Shown here: one piece after another, positions 45,717 to 54,408 of the stretch
How positions within the stretch are numbered: position 1 is the first letter of the stretch
How the letters are laid out: every line of letters begins with the position of its first letter
Assembly: GCA_028874075.1 (NCBI GenBank)
Contig: JAPPLU010000060.1
Location: 1-56,852, forward strand
Source of the DNA: Chloroflexota bacterium
GTDB lineage: Bacteria; Chloroflexota; Dehalococcoidia; Lucifugimonadales; UBA3495
Direction: 5' to 3'
Length of the DNA: 56,852 nt
Notes under the pieces: model-generated
Seen by the model: only the letters and a program-made list of their open reading frames with translations
What the model was told of the DNA's origin: nothing
The model's database searches: none
Translations under genes and position numbers: made by a program

Positions 45717-46388
45717 ATGGTCAATCGGATTCGCGACGACGCAGCCCAATATTTAGCAAGCAAGGTTTGTCAAGGGCGATTCATGCCCTTTGACTTGCGG
45801 GACGTTTATGTTGAAGCTTTGGTTTGCTGTGCGCTGCGCGATGCCTTTCCCGATGCCGGTTGGAAACCCGCTGAGAATGGCGCTCCCTGGGACTTGGAAG
45901 ATGACAACTATACCTACCTTCAGGTCAAGCAGGCGTCAGCTTTGTCCCAGATCCCCGGTTCTGAATGTTCAGAGCGAGCGCGGCCTCTGTTCTTTGACAT
46001 TCATCCCGGAAAACTGGGGCGGCAGACCCATTTGTATGTGTTCGCCTGGCACCCCGAAGGTAACCCCGATATTGCAGACCACCGTGATGCCGGCCAGTGG
46101 CGATTTTGCGTAATGCCCGAGGACGAACTACCGGAACCGGCGGTGCAACAAAAAACTCAAAGGATATCTCTTGGGCGTTTGCAGGTCTTGGCAAAAAGGT
46201 TGGGCTTGCAACCGACCATTCCTTACCGGGAACTGGCGATTACCATCAATCATTTCGCCTCGGTCATCTTGGAAGCAGACTTGAAAGACGCCCGGCAGGC
46301 AGAAGAAGCATTGGAAAGGATTCAACGGGGAGAAGAGCGCACTTATTCCTCCCAGGAGGTTATGGCTAAACTTGGCTTGGGCAGTTGA
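45717..46388 (+). CDS. PD-(D/E)XK-like protein with RelB-type antitoxin tail
   Basis: A 223-residue protein starting at ATG 45717 (GAGG upstream). Residues ~1-150 look like a restriction-endonuclease-like domain: ALRDAFPDAGWKP..., then PWDLEDDNYTYLQVKQASALSQ, which fits a D...QxK active-site variant, and FDIHPGKLG and HLYVFAW strands. The C-terminal ~30 residues (DARQAEEALERIQRGEERTYSSQEVMAKLGLGS) match the toxin-binding tail of RelB-family antitoxins. The next gene, overlapping its last 17 bp in another frame, is a RelE-like toxin relic. The N-domain assignment is moderate and the antitoxin tail reading is stronger. It may be a nuclease-antitoxin fusion. Confidence 0.65.
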   Translation: MVNRIRDDAAQYLASKVCQGRFMPFDLRDVYVEALVCCALRDAFPDAGWKPAENGAPWDLEDDNYTYLQVKQASALSQIPGSECSERARPLFFDIHPGKLGRQTHLYVFAWHPEGNPDIADHRDAGQWRFCVMPEDELPEPAVQQKTQRISLGRLQVLAKRLGLQPTIPYRELAITINHFASVILEADLKDARQAEEALERIQRGEERTYSSQEVMAKLGLGS

Positions 46389-46637
46389 CTACAACCCGAC
46401 AGCAAGCCGTCAATTACAGCGACTCCACAGGCAAACTTCCCGCCAAATTACCGCATACATGGACCAGGTTGGTGAACTTGAAAACCCCCGCCAAAAGGGA
46501 GGCCGTTGACTGGACCATTTGCAGGGCGTTGGAGGTACCGGGTTGGAGACTACCGGGTTATTTGTGAAATATCTGATGAAACCTCGGTAGTCCTCGTAGT
46601 CGACATCGACCACCGCAGCCAAGTGTACCGTCGGTAG
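46372..46637 (+). pseudogene. Frameshifted RelE-family toxin
   Basis: From TTG 46372 one frame reads MAWAVDYNPTASRQLQRLHR...NPRQKG, and from ~46500 the next frame reads [24 protein letters not shown]...HRSQVYRR, ending in TAG 46635. Together these make an ~88-residue RelE/ParE-type ribosome-dependent mRNase toxin, including the [11 protein letters not shown] core and the HR..VYRR end. A single missing base in the A4G3 run (46493-46499) breaks the frame. It directly overlaps the antitoxin-tailed gene upstream, as in relBE operons. Either it is a real inactivation or a sequence error. Confidence 0.8.
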
Positions 46638-47004
46638 GTTGTATATGCGCTTTATGGACCGGTAACAGCCCCCTTGCTGAAAGTAGCGGTAGCTAGATTA
46701 GGAAGACAAGACTTGGCTGAACGATGCCAACTCTTGAGTCGGGAGCTTAGGAAGCTGATCGAACTCCCGCCGTCAAGCAGCTAGAGAACTTCTCCAAAAC
46801 CCCTTGGGTTTGTCATACCGGCGAAGGCCGGAATCCGCAGAGGCCAGTCAAGAATGTGGCTGCCTGACCAATACCTGCTCCACCCCATTAGTGCCCCTTC
46901 GTCCACCCCGGCGGATTCGCGGATAAACGTTCCCCCCACCCCTATGGTACAATGCCCCCACCAAGTCCAACTCCCTTAAAATTCCTTGATTGAGAGGGTT
47001 ACCC
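46638..47004. other. Intergenic region with one dispersed repeat
   Basis: The 367 bp contain a copy of the CATNCCGGCGAARGCCGGAATCC repeat at about 46814-46838. A possible -10 (TACAAT near 46949) lies ahead of the molybdenum hydroxylase gene. No gene is seen. Confidence 0.5.
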
Positions 47005-49287
47005 ATGTCCAACATCGTTCTGTCCAACACCGATTACAGCGTCGTCGGGACCCGCCCCGTGCGCCACGACGGTACCGACAAGGTTACCGGTCGGGCGAAG
47101 TACGGCGGAGACTTCCAGATGTCTGGCTTGCTGCACGGCAAAGTGCTGCGAAGTCCTCACGCCCATGCTCGCATCAAGTCCATCGACACCAGCAAGGCCG
47201 AAGCGTACCCCGGCGTCAAGGCCGTCATTACCGGCAAAGACCTGCCCGTGGCCAGCATGGAAAATCCCGGCCGTGGTGTCCGCTTCTCCAGCGAGAACAT
47301 CCTGGCTCAGGACAAGGCTCTGTACCGGGGCCACGCCGTAGCCGCTGTCGCCGCCTCCAATCCCCACGTGGCCGAAATCGCCATCGGCCTCATCGAGGTA
47401 GAGTATGAAGTCCTTCCTCCCGTAATCAACGTTACCCAGGCTATGGAGGACGACGCGCCGCTGGTTATTGAAGACTTGACTACAACAGAACTGGGCGAGA
47501 GGACCGATAAGCTCAGCAATATCGCCACCCACTTCCGGTACGAGATGGGAGACCTGGAAAAGGGATTTGGCGAGGCCGATGTCATCGTCGAGAGGGCCTT
47601 CCGGACCAGCACCGTGCACCAGGGCTACATCGAACCCCAGAACGCCGCCGCCCTGTGGAATGCCGACGGTAAACTGACCGTCTGGACCAGTACCCAGGGC
47701 GCCTTCGCTGTGCGTGACTCTATGGCCCAGATCCTTGATATGCCGGTTTCAGAGATTAAGGTGGTCCCCATGGAAATCGGTGGCGGTTTCGGCGGAAAGA
47801 TTCCGGTCTACCTGGAACCCATGGCCGCCATCCTGTCCAAAAAGACTGGCCAGCCTGTCAAGATGTTGATGTCCCGCACCGACGTCTTTGAAAGCACGGG
47901 GCCCACCTCCGGCTCCACGGTCTGGGTCAAGGTCGGCGCTACCCGCGACGGCAAGATAACGGCTGCCGATGCCTCGCTGGCTCTGGAGGCTGGCGCTTTC
48001 CCCGGTTCGCCGGTAACCATGGGCGCCCAGTGCATGTTTGCGCCCTACGATATAGAAAACGTGCGCGCCGAAGGCTATGACGTGGTGGTCAACAAACCGA
48101 AAGTTGCCCCCTACCGGGCCCCGGGCGCTCCCATCGGCGCCTTTGGCGGCGAACAGGTCATGGACGAAATTGCCCGGGAAATCGGCATGGACCCCATTGA
48201 GTTCCGACTCCGCAACGCTTCCAAGGAAGGCACCCGGCGCGTAGACGGCCCCGAATTCCCGGTAATCGGCAACATTGAGTGCGTGGAGGCCGCCAAGGCC
48301 ACCGATCACTACAACACTCCCCTCACCGGTCCCAACCAGGGCCGCGGCATCGCTTCCGGGTTCTGGTTCAACATTGGCATGCAGTCCAGCTGCAGCATCG
48401 GCGTCGCCGCTGACGGCACCATCAGCCTGGTGGAGGGATCCACCGACATTGGCGGCACCAGGGCATCCATCGCCATGCAGGCCGCCGAGGTCCTGGGCAT
48501 CCCTGCCGAGGACGTCCGCCCCAGCGTGGCCGACACCGACTCCGTTGGCTACACGTTCCTCACCGGCGGCAGCCGCACCACCTTCGCCAGCGGTTGGGCC
48601 GCCTACGAATGCGCCCAGGATATCAAGAACCAGATGATCGAGCGCGCCGCCACCATTTGGGAAGTCTCCGCCGAGGACGTGGAGCTGGTAGCCGGCACTT
48701 TCCAGCACAAGTCCGACTCCGACCTCAAGATGACCTTTAAGGAACTGGCCTCCCAGCTGAACGGCAGCGGCGGTCCCATTTCCAGCCAGGTCAGCGTTGA
48801 CCCCCGGGGCGCCGGCGGGGCATTCTCCACCCACATTGTTGACGTGGAAGTCGACCCCGATACCGGCAAGGTGGATATCCTCCGCTACACCACAGTGCAG
48901 GATGCCGGCAAGGCCATCCACCCCAGCTATGTTGAGGGCCAGATGCAGGGCGGAGTCGTCCAGGGCATCGGCTGGGCTCTCAATGAAGAGTATTACTTCA
49001 GCCAGGACGGCCAAATGGTCAATTCCAGCTTCCTTGACTATCGCATGCCCATTAGCCTGGACCTGCCAATGATCGACACGGTCATCGTCGAAGTCGCCAA
49101 CCCCGGCCATCCCTACGGCGTCCGGGGCGTCGGTGAGGTGCCCATCGTGCCTCCCATGGCCGCGATTGCCAACGCCATTCACGACGCCATTGGTGTCCGC
49201 ATGGAAAGGTTGCCCATGTCTCCCGGTGCAATCCTTGAAGCCCTGTGGGAGAAAAACGGGGAGAACGTGCAGCAGGCCACGGATTAG
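47005..49287 (+). CDS. Xanthine-dehydrogenase-family molybdopterin-binding large subunit
   Basis: A 760-residue MoCo subunit (CoxL/XdhA-like). The start is ATG 47005 (GAGAGGG upstream). The N-terminal domain reads PVRHDGTDKVTGRAKYGGDFQMSGLLHGKVLRSPHAHA. The cofactor domain carries MEIGGGFGGK, YRAPGAP with AFGGEQVMDEIA, and near the C-terminus GVRGVGEVP with the catalytic Glu. The family hydroxylates N-heterocycles, aldehydes or CO. The [2Fe-2S] and FAD subunits are not encoded nearby, so it must borrow partners from elsewhere or be a different type of enzyme. The substrate is unknown. Confidence 0.9.
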   Translation: MSNIVLSNTDYSVVGTRPVRHDGTDKVTGRAKYGGDFQMSGLLHGKVLRSPHAHARIKSIDTSKAEAYPGVKAVITGKDLPVASMENPGRGVRFSSENILAQDKALYRGHAVAAVAASNPHVAEIAIGLIEVEYEVLPPVINVTQAMEDDAPLVIEDLTTTELGERTDKLSNIATHFRYEMGDLEKGFGEADVIVERAFRTSTVHQGYIEPQNAAALWNADGKLTVWTSTQGAFAVRDSMAQILDMPVSEIKVVPMEIGGGFGGKIPVYLEPMAAILSKKTGQPVKMLMSRTDVFESTGPTSGSTVWVKVGATRDGKITAADASLALEAGAFPGSPVTMGAQCMFAPYDIENVRAEGYDVVVNKPKVAPYRAPGAPIGAFGGEQVMDEIAREIGMDPIEFRLRNASKEGTRRVDGPEFPVIGNIECVEAAKATDHYNTPLTGPNQGRGIASGFWFNIGMQSSCSIGVAADGTISLVEGSTDIGGTRASIAMQAAEVLGIPAEDVRPSVADTDSVGYTFLTGGSRTTFASGWAAYECAQDIKNQMIERAATIWEVSAEDVELVAGTFQHKSDSDLKMTFKELASQLNGSGGPISSQVSVDPRGAGGAFSTHIVDVEVDPDTGKVDILRYTTVQDAGKAIHPSYVEGQMQGGVVQGIGWALNEEYYFSQDGQMVNSSFLDYRMPISLDLPMIDTVIVEVANPGHPYGVRGVGEVPIVPPMAAIANAIHDAIGVRMERLPMSPGAILEALWEKNGENVQQATD

Positions 49288-49296
49288 GCTCGGGCC

Positions 49297-49773
49297 TTGG
49301 CATTAAGAGAACTTGAACAGCGCTTTGGCATCCCCAGCGTGCGCGGGGGAGCGTTACGCTGGTTCTACCTGTTCTTCGGTGCCGGTACCTTGTATCTGAC
49401 GATTGCGAATACTTTGGGCCAGCTTTCTAGATCCGGCGCCGGGGACTGGCTGTATATTCAGTCTATAATCACGGAACAGTTAGTACGCGCCGCCGGCGCA
49501 TCCCTTATTCTTTCCTACATCATCACCGACGGGGGAGACATGGTAATCTCAGCAATACTCCGAGAACGCAACCGCAAAAAAGACCTGGAGGAGGGCCGCC
49601 GGGAAGGACTCAAAGAAGGACTCAAAGAAGGCAGGCAGGAAGGCCGCTCCGAGGTTCAGTCCCAGTGGGAGTCCTGGAATCAACGCCGACAAGAAGCAGA
49701 AAAACGCGGCGAGCCTTTCAACGAGCCTCCCCCCAATATGAACAACCAGAACGGCGCCCCGACGGAACTTTAA
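49297..49773 (+). CDS. Hypothetical membrane protein with charged coiled-coil tail
   Basis: A 158-residue protein; the only near start is TTG 49297. Two hydrophobic segments (~21-41, ALRWFYLFFGAGTLYLTIAN; ~64-83, VRAAGASLILSYIITDGGD) are followed by a highly charged tail with a repeated EGLKEGLKEGRQEGRSE unit, probably helical. No known family. It is in the same frame as, and 9 bp after, the molybdenum hydroxylase stop, so readthrough or coupling is conceivable. Its function is not known. Confidence 0.55.
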   Translation: MALRELEQRFGIPSVRGGALRWFYLFFGAGTLYLTIANTLGQLSRSGAGDWLYIQSIITEQLVRAAGASLILSYIITDGGDMVISAILRERNRKKDLEEGRREGLKEGLKEGRQEGRSEVQSQWESWNQRRQEAEKRGEPFNEPPPNMNNQNGAPTEL

Positions 49774-49791
49774 GCCAATAAGGAGAAAACC

Positions 49792-50340
49792 ATGGCCCGA
49801 GTACCCTTCGCCACCAGGGAAAACATGGACGCCGCCGGGCAGGCGGTGTGGGACGACATCCAGACCAGCCGTGGTGGAGTGCAGCGCAACTATGCTGCCT
49901 TACTGAATAACCCACAGGCGGCCGGGGCCTTCGCCGGCCTTGGCGGATATGTACGGTTTGAAACGCCCCTGGACCCGCGGGTAAAAGCCGTCGCCATCTT
50001 GACCGCCGCCCGTGAAGCCGGCGGCCACTACGTCTGGACCGTCAATCAGCGTGGCGCAAAGGAAGCCAATCTCAGCGATGAACTGATCGCCGCCATCCGC
50101 GAGTTTCGCGCCCCGGCCGGCTTGGACGGGAATGACGCCACCGTTGCCCAGTTCGTACTGGAACTGTTGCGCCAGCATCGCATATCCGACGCAACTTTCG
50201 AAGGCATGCGGGCCATTGTGGGCGATGCCGGTATCGTTGACGTGCTGGTAGTGGTGGCCTACTATCACGGCCTGGCCCACAGCCTCCAGGCCCTTGAAGT
50301 GGAACTTCCAGACGGTGTGGAGACTGATCTTACCTATTAG
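49792..50340 (+). CDS. Carboxymuconolactone decarboxylase-family protein
   Basis: A 182-residue all-helical protein with the CMD/AhpD fold: VKAVAILTAAREAGGHYVWTVNQRGAKEANLSDELIAAI, the central CMD segment. The AhpD-type CxxC redox pair and catalytic His are not evident; the usual E..HV..A position reads HYVWTVN. The start ATG follows AAGGAG. It lies just downstream of the molybdenum hydroxylase unit and may act in aromatic-ring or peroxide metabolism. Its activity is unassigned. Confidence 0.82.
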   Translation: MARVPFATRENMDAAGQAVWDDIQTSRGGVQRNYAALLNNPQAAGAFAGLGGYVRFETPLDPRVKAVAILTAAREAGGHYVWTVNQRGAKEANLSDELIAAIREFRAPAGLDGNDATVAQFVLELLRQHRISDATFEGMRAIVGDAGIVDVLVVVAYYHGLAHSLQALEVELPDGVETDLTY

Positions 50341-50564
50341 GCCCGGGTTCGGCTGGCAAGGGTTTTAGGTCCGCGCCTGTCACCGCAGGCAGGACTCTTC
50401 GTATCGCTGCCAGCCAGGACATTGGCGGCAAAAGAAGGAGCGACCGGGAGTCGCTGGAGGAGCGGCTCACTATCGGTCGCTGAACTGTAATTCTATTCCC
50501 GGTGGATATTGGCGTCAATGCCATTGTTGGTTTGTTTTGCCGACTCTTTCAAGGAGAACAGAGA

Positions 50565-50873
50565 ATGGCGGACTACATTTACGTCGTCCAGATGGATATA
50601 CCCGTAGAGCTGGAGGCGGACTTCAACCGCATATACGACACCCAGCACATTCCCAACATCGTCAAAGCCCCCGGCGTGCACAGTTGTACTCGTTACAAGC
50701 TGGAATCAACAGACGTGGAAGGGACCGCCCGGTACGCTGCCGTCTATGAAATTGATTCCCCCGAAGTGCCCTTCACCGATGCCTGGGTGGCTGCCTCCGA
50801 TACCGGCGACTGGGCCCCCATGATTCGCCCCCACACCAGCAACCGTTCTCACATTGTCTACAGGAAGCTCTAG
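50565..50873 (+). CDS. Small ferredoxin-like-fold protein
   Basis: A 102-residue protein from ATG 50565 with AAGGAG. MADYIYVVQMDIPVELEADFNRIYDTQHIPNIVKAPGVHSCTRYKLESTD is the pattern of dimeric alpha+beta barrel proteins (EthD/Dabb-like). These include small monooxygenases and isomerases, but no catalytic residue is assignable. It is near RidA and dienelactone hydrolase, consistent with a catabolic accessory role. Confidence 0.7.
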   Translation: MADYIYVVQMDIPVELEADFNRIYDTQHIPNIVKAPGVHSCTRYKLESTDVEGTARYAAVYEIDSPEVPFTDAWVAASDTGDWAPMIRPHTSNRSHIVYRKL

Positions 50874-50997
50874 CGAACTCTGAATTTGTCCCCTTCCCCT
50901 TGGCGGGTCCAGGTTAGAGCCTGCCGAAAGGCTGAGGGTGATGGCGCTTGCGAAGGGTCTGCGCCAGCACTCTCAAAAAGCCTTGAACCGCATCTCT

Positions 50998-51384
50998 CTA
51001 GCTGGGAATACAGGCCGTTGTCGTAATTTCTACCAGGTTGTCCGGCTGGCCGAACTGCACAATGATCGTAGTCCGCGCCGGATAGTCACTGGGGAAAAAT
51101 TCAGCGTAGGTTTCGTTGAAGCCCGGCAGGTCCTCCCGCGTCGTCACATAACAGGTATTGGTCAGCACGTTATCCAGCGAAGACCCCGCGTGTTCCAAAA
51201 TCATCTTTATCCGCTCCAGGGCGAACCGGGTCTGCTGCCGGATGTCGGAACCGTTCTCTCCGGTAGTAGGGTGTCTCCCCGTACAGCCCTGAACGAACAC
51301 CATGTCGCCAAATCTGGTGGCCTGGGACAGTGGATTGCTCCCCTGGGCAATTTGTGGGTGAGTAATAATTTCTTTCTGAGGCAT
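50998..51384 (-). CDS. RidA/YjgF-family deaminase
   Basis: A 128-residue RidA-type protein from ATG 51384 (AGGAAGGGGAAA upstream). It has GSNPLSQATRFGDMVFVQGCTGRHPTTGE, LERIKMILEHAGSSLDNVLTNTCYVTTRED, and FFPSDYPARTTIIVQ, where the Arg corresponds to the active-site Arg. RidA hydrolyses reactive enamine/imine intermediates, and trimers bind them at subunit interfaces. It is divergent from the dienelactone hydrolase gene. Confidence 0.9.
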   Translation of the reverse strand: MPQKEIITHPQIAQGSNPLSQATRFGDMVFVQGCTGRHPTTGENGSDIRQQTRFALERIKMILEHAGSSLDNVLTNTCYVTTREDLPGFNETYAEFFPSDYPARTTIIVQFGQPDNLVEITTTACIPS

Positions 51385-51566
51385 TTTCCCCTTCCTGCTT
51401 TGCAATTTGGCATGGGCCATGCTGGGATACTAATTAACTTTCCGTCGTGCTGTCAATTGACACCTACTTGCCTGCGTAGTAACCTGCCAACAACATCGGA
51501 TACGCCTTGCGACGGCATCCGGTAAGTTCAGAATGGGAACACAAACATTATTCTGGAGGTATAGGC

Positions 51567-52328
51567 ATGCCTTACGAAGGACTGATTGCCGAAACAGTTA
51601 ACATCCACGGCCATAACGGCGACCTTATCGACGCTTACCTGGCGCGTCCCCTGGGCCCTGGCCCTCACCCTGGCGTAGTAATGATTCATCACATGCCCGG
51701 CTGGGACGAGGCCACCAAGGAGATGGCCCGCAAGCTGGCCCATAATGGCTTTGTTTGCATTTCACCCAACCTGCACTTCCGCGAAGGCAAGGGAGACCCC
51801 ACCGCCAACAGCACCAGCGTCCGTGAGGCCGGCGGCATGCCCGATGACCGCACTCTGGGCGACGTGTCCGGCGCTCGCGATTATCTGCGCACCCTGGCCT
51901 ACCACAACGGGAAGGTTGGCGTCATCGGCTTCTGCTCCGGCGGCCGCCAGACATACCTGGTCGCCTGCCGCCTGGACGGCATCGACGCCGCGGTTAACTG
52001 CTGGGGTGGCGGCGTAACCACTGTCCCCGAAGGCGAACTGGAGCGCTCCCGCCAGCCTGTGGCCCCCGTGGACTACACCTCCGGCCTGAACTGCCCCCTG
52101 CTGGGCCTCTTCGGCAACGAGGACGCCCGACCGTCTCCCCAGGACGTCAACGACCTGGAAGATGCTTTGAAGGCTGCCGGCAAGGACTACGAGTTCTTCC
52201 GCTACGACAACGCAGGCCACGGCTTCTTCGCCGTCGACCGCCCCAGCTACCGCCAGGAAGCTGCGGTGGACGGTTGGCAGCAGGTCCTCCGCTTCTACAA
52301 CGCCAACCTCCGCACCGGCTCCCGCTAA
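51567..52328 (+). CDS. Dienelactone hydrolase-family protein
   Basis: A 253-residue alpha/beta hydrolase of the DLH family, start ATG 51567 with GGAGG. It has GVVMIHHMPGWDEATKEMARKLA, the nucleophile Cys in GVIGFCSGGR, an Asp in FGNEDARPS, and His in NAGHGFF, giving a Cys-Asp-His triad. The family opens dienelactones in chlorocatechol-type pathways, but many members act on other esters. A strong terminator follows at 52391. Confidence 0.9.
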   Translation: MPYEGLIAETVNIHGHNGDLIDAYLARPLGPGPHPGVVMIHHMPGWDEATKEMARKLAHNGFVCISPNLHFREGKGDPTANSTSVREAGGMPDDRTLGDVSGARDYLRTLAYHNGKVGVIGFCSGGRQTYLVACRLDGIDAAVNCWGGGVTTVPEGELERSRQPVAPVDYTSGLNCPLLGLFGNEDARPSPQDVNDLEDALKAAGKDYEFFRYDNAGHGFFAVDRPSYRQEAAVDGWQQVLRFYNANLRTGSR

Positions 52329-52390
52329 ATGGCCGGCGTAGCCGACGACGACTAGGCGCCCCGCACGGTATCATTTCGGTTCAGCAAAAG

Positions 52391-52426
52391 ACACCCCCGG
52401 CCAGTTGGCCGGGGGTGTTCTCCTTT
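52391..52426. terminator. Strong Rho-independent terminator
   Basis: ACACCCCCGGCC (52391-52402) pairs with GGCCGGGGGTGT (52407-52418), a 12-bp perfect stem with an AGTT loop, followed by TCTCCTTT. Confidence 0.9.
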
Positions 52427-52596
52427 GTTAGAGCGTTTGAGAAAGTAGGGCTGTCCCACATTAGTCTTGGGCCTGACCCGTCGTTCCAGCGCAGCCGGGA
52501 ACTTCGAACTTGGCTGGAGCGCTCTTTCGGGCATGCATTCCTGTAGTGCGGCGCCCCCCTTGACACCCTCCGGTTCCACCTCCTAAACTAAAACAA

Positions 52597-53832
52597 ATGT
52601 TCGCAAAAGGTCAGCCCGCTCTAACCGAGTCAGTGGAAGCACACCTCGACTCACCCCTGTCCCTCTCGGACATCGTCCGGGAGGAGACTGACAACGGCCG
52701 GCTCATTATCCGCTTCCTTATCGACCTTATGCAGGGCAGCCTGGAAAGTGCCAAACCTTGCCATCGTCTCGACGCTGCCCGCCAACTCCTCAATATTGGA
52801 TTTACTCCGGCCCATGCCTTCATCGCCGCCAATACGACGGCATCCCAGCCGGCCCGGCGTAGTCCCTCTGAGCCTTCGACTCACTCGACTGATCCCGACT
52901 CTCTCCACAAGGATCTCGCCGCCCTGATCTGCGAAGAGACTGACAACGGCCGCTCCGCCGTCCGATTTCTGGTGGACGTGATGCAGGGCAACCTCCAGGC
53001 CTTCAAGCCCCACCACCGCCTGTCCGCCGCAAGGGAACTCCTGCATCGCGGCTTCGACGCCCCAACCCTTGCTCGTGGGTCTGCTGCTGCTGGATCTGAC
53101 GATGACCCTCGCCGGCTTGACCCGGACGGCATTTACTACCGGGACCGCAACGGCAATTGGCAGCGCGACAATGCCCGCTCCCCGGCCCCGTCTCCCGACC
53201 ACCTTGGCCCCCGGAAGGAGGAATCGGCCCAGCAGCCCACATTCCCTTCCAAGGTCGGCAACCGTTACCAGCAGGAACCCGGCCCCTTCAATTTCGAAAC
53301 TTATGATGAAGCCGACTACCGGCGCGACTGCTATGGCGAGTATGCCCTGCGGCACGTCCTTGGCAGCGAACAGGCGGTTAAGGCTGCCACTCTTGCGGTC
53401 CTCGACTATCGCCGCCGGATTGGTTGGTTCGACAAACAACCGGGGCAGTCCATCGAACCCTTTGTTGAGTCGTGGGCAGTCCCCGACGATGCCCCTCTCA
53501 CTGAGGACATCTATGGCTACCCCGTACTGCTGCGTATCTACGGCTCCGAGTGTGCCGCCAGGGTAGCCGCCCACGCCGCATACCTGTATCACCGTGAGCT
53601 TCGGGCCATCAATTTCGCCACTTCCGGCCGGTCCGGTTCCGCTCCCCTGTCTCCGGACCGGCTTATACGCCAGGACCCTTGCCCTGGCTCGCCTGAAGCC
53701 CTCCCCCCGGAGCGCCCTCCCCCGTCGGAGTCGGAGCCCAGGCCGGCTGGAATGAGCCTGGATAACCGGGCCACAGATAGCGTTACCTACTACCAGTATC
53801 AATATGGCGACGGCCTCTGCCGCTCACCCTGA
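52597..53832 (+). CDS. Protein with duplicated ETDNGR/KxxHRLxAAR module, unknown function
   Basis: A 411-residue protein starting at ATG 52597. Residues ~24-70 (IVREETDNGRLIIRFLIDLMQGSLESAKPCHRLDAARQLLNIGF) and ~109-155 (ICEETDNGRSAVRFLVDVMQGNLQAFKPHHRLSAARELLHRGFD) are two copies of one ~45-residue helical module. Later comes a stretch with DPDGIYYRDRNGNWQRD, then two more alike segments, GEYALRHVLGSEQAVKAATLAVLDYRRR and GYPVLLRIYGSECAARVAAHAAYLYHRE. The tail is Pro/Ser-rich. There is no signal peptide or membrane segment. I do not recognise a characterised family; the modules look DNA- or protein-binding. Confidence 0.7.
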   Translation: MFAKGQPALTESVEAHLDSPLSLSDIVREETDNGRLIIRFLIDLMQGSLESAKPCHRLDAARQLLNIGFTPAHAFIAANTTASQPARRSPSEPSTHSTDPDSLHKDLAALICEETDNGRSAVRFLVDVMQGNLQAFKPHHRLSAARELLHRGFDAPTLARGSAAAGSDDDPRRLDPDGIYYRDRNGNWQRDNARSPAPSPDHLGPRKEESAQQPTFPSKVGNRYQQEPGPFNFETYDEADYRRDCYGEYALRHVLGSEQAVKAATLAVLDYRRRIGWFDKQPGQSIEPFVESWAVPDDAPLTEDIYGYPVLLRIYGSECAARVAAHAAYLYHRELRAINFATSGRSGSAPLSPDRLIRQDPCPGSPEALPPERPPPSESEPRPAGMSLDNRATDSVTYYQYQYGDGLCRSP

Positions 53833-54024
53833 ACCGGTTGACGGAGGTTGCATTGCCTGTGGGAGCAGACCTGGGTGTATGTCTCCTCACCCAGGCCTGT
53901 CTTCACCATAAGTGCACCGGGAACTCGCAGATATGTAGGACTCTCTGCGAAACTCTGCGTTCTCTGCGTCTTTGCGGTTAAGAAATCCCGAAGAGAGGTT
54001 GCCCTGAGCCTACTCCATGCCACC

Positions 54025-54054
54025 TTGACAACCCCTTTCACCCTGTGCTAACTT
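54025..54054 (+). promoter_or_regulatory. Candidate promoter of the T-box/ilvB unit
   Basis: TTGACA (54025-54030) with a TGCTAACTT -10-like region (54046-54054) at 17-18 bp. It lies just ahead of the T-box leader. Confidence 0.6.
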
Positions 54055-54059
54055 TCACA

Positions 54060-54345
54060 ACCTAAAGGCTATGATGGAGACGAGTACCCAGGGCCCGGCG
54101 CTCAGCGAGCCTGGTACGGTGTGAGCAGGTACGCCAACCCTGTCGAAAATCCCTCCGGAGCTGCCAGCAGAACCGCGACATAGTTGCTTGATCGTCGCCC
54201 AGTAAGCCAGGCCGAGGTTCGTCGCTCGTTATCCGTGACGGGGCATGTTGGTGCCTGCTAAGAGAGGTCCGGTTCGCCGGATAAATAGGGTGGTACCGCG
54301 GGAATATTATTATCCCGTCCCTATGTGGGACGGGCTTTTTTATTG
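54060..54345 (+). promoter_or_regulatory. T-box riboswitch controlling ilvB
   Basis: The antiterminator box AGGGTGGTACCGCG (54287-54300) is the T-box hallmark and would pair with the NCCA end of uncharged tRNA. It is followed by a terminator, CCCGTCCC (54314-54321) with GGGACGGG (54327-54334) and a T6 run. The leader begins with a GA/AGTA-type stem I (GATGGAGACGAGTACC). In the 3' strand of that stem, GAAAATCCC offers an ATC (Ile) specifier at 54149-54151, which would fit branched-chain amino-acid control. The specifier assignment is tentative. Confidence 0.85.
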
Positions 54346-54408
54346 CCCTCAGGGCGACCTTCCCGAAGCCTTTCTCGGCGGCAGTAAGCAATAGTATTGG
54401 AGGCTGCT

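Noticed and set aside
47749..49182. 477-residue antisense frame across the molybdenum hydroxylase
   Set aside because: Shadow of a well-supported gene on the other strand.
52651..53802. 383-residue antisense frame across the duplicated-module protein
   Set aside because: The plus-strand frame has conserved internal repeats and a proper start; the antisense has neither.
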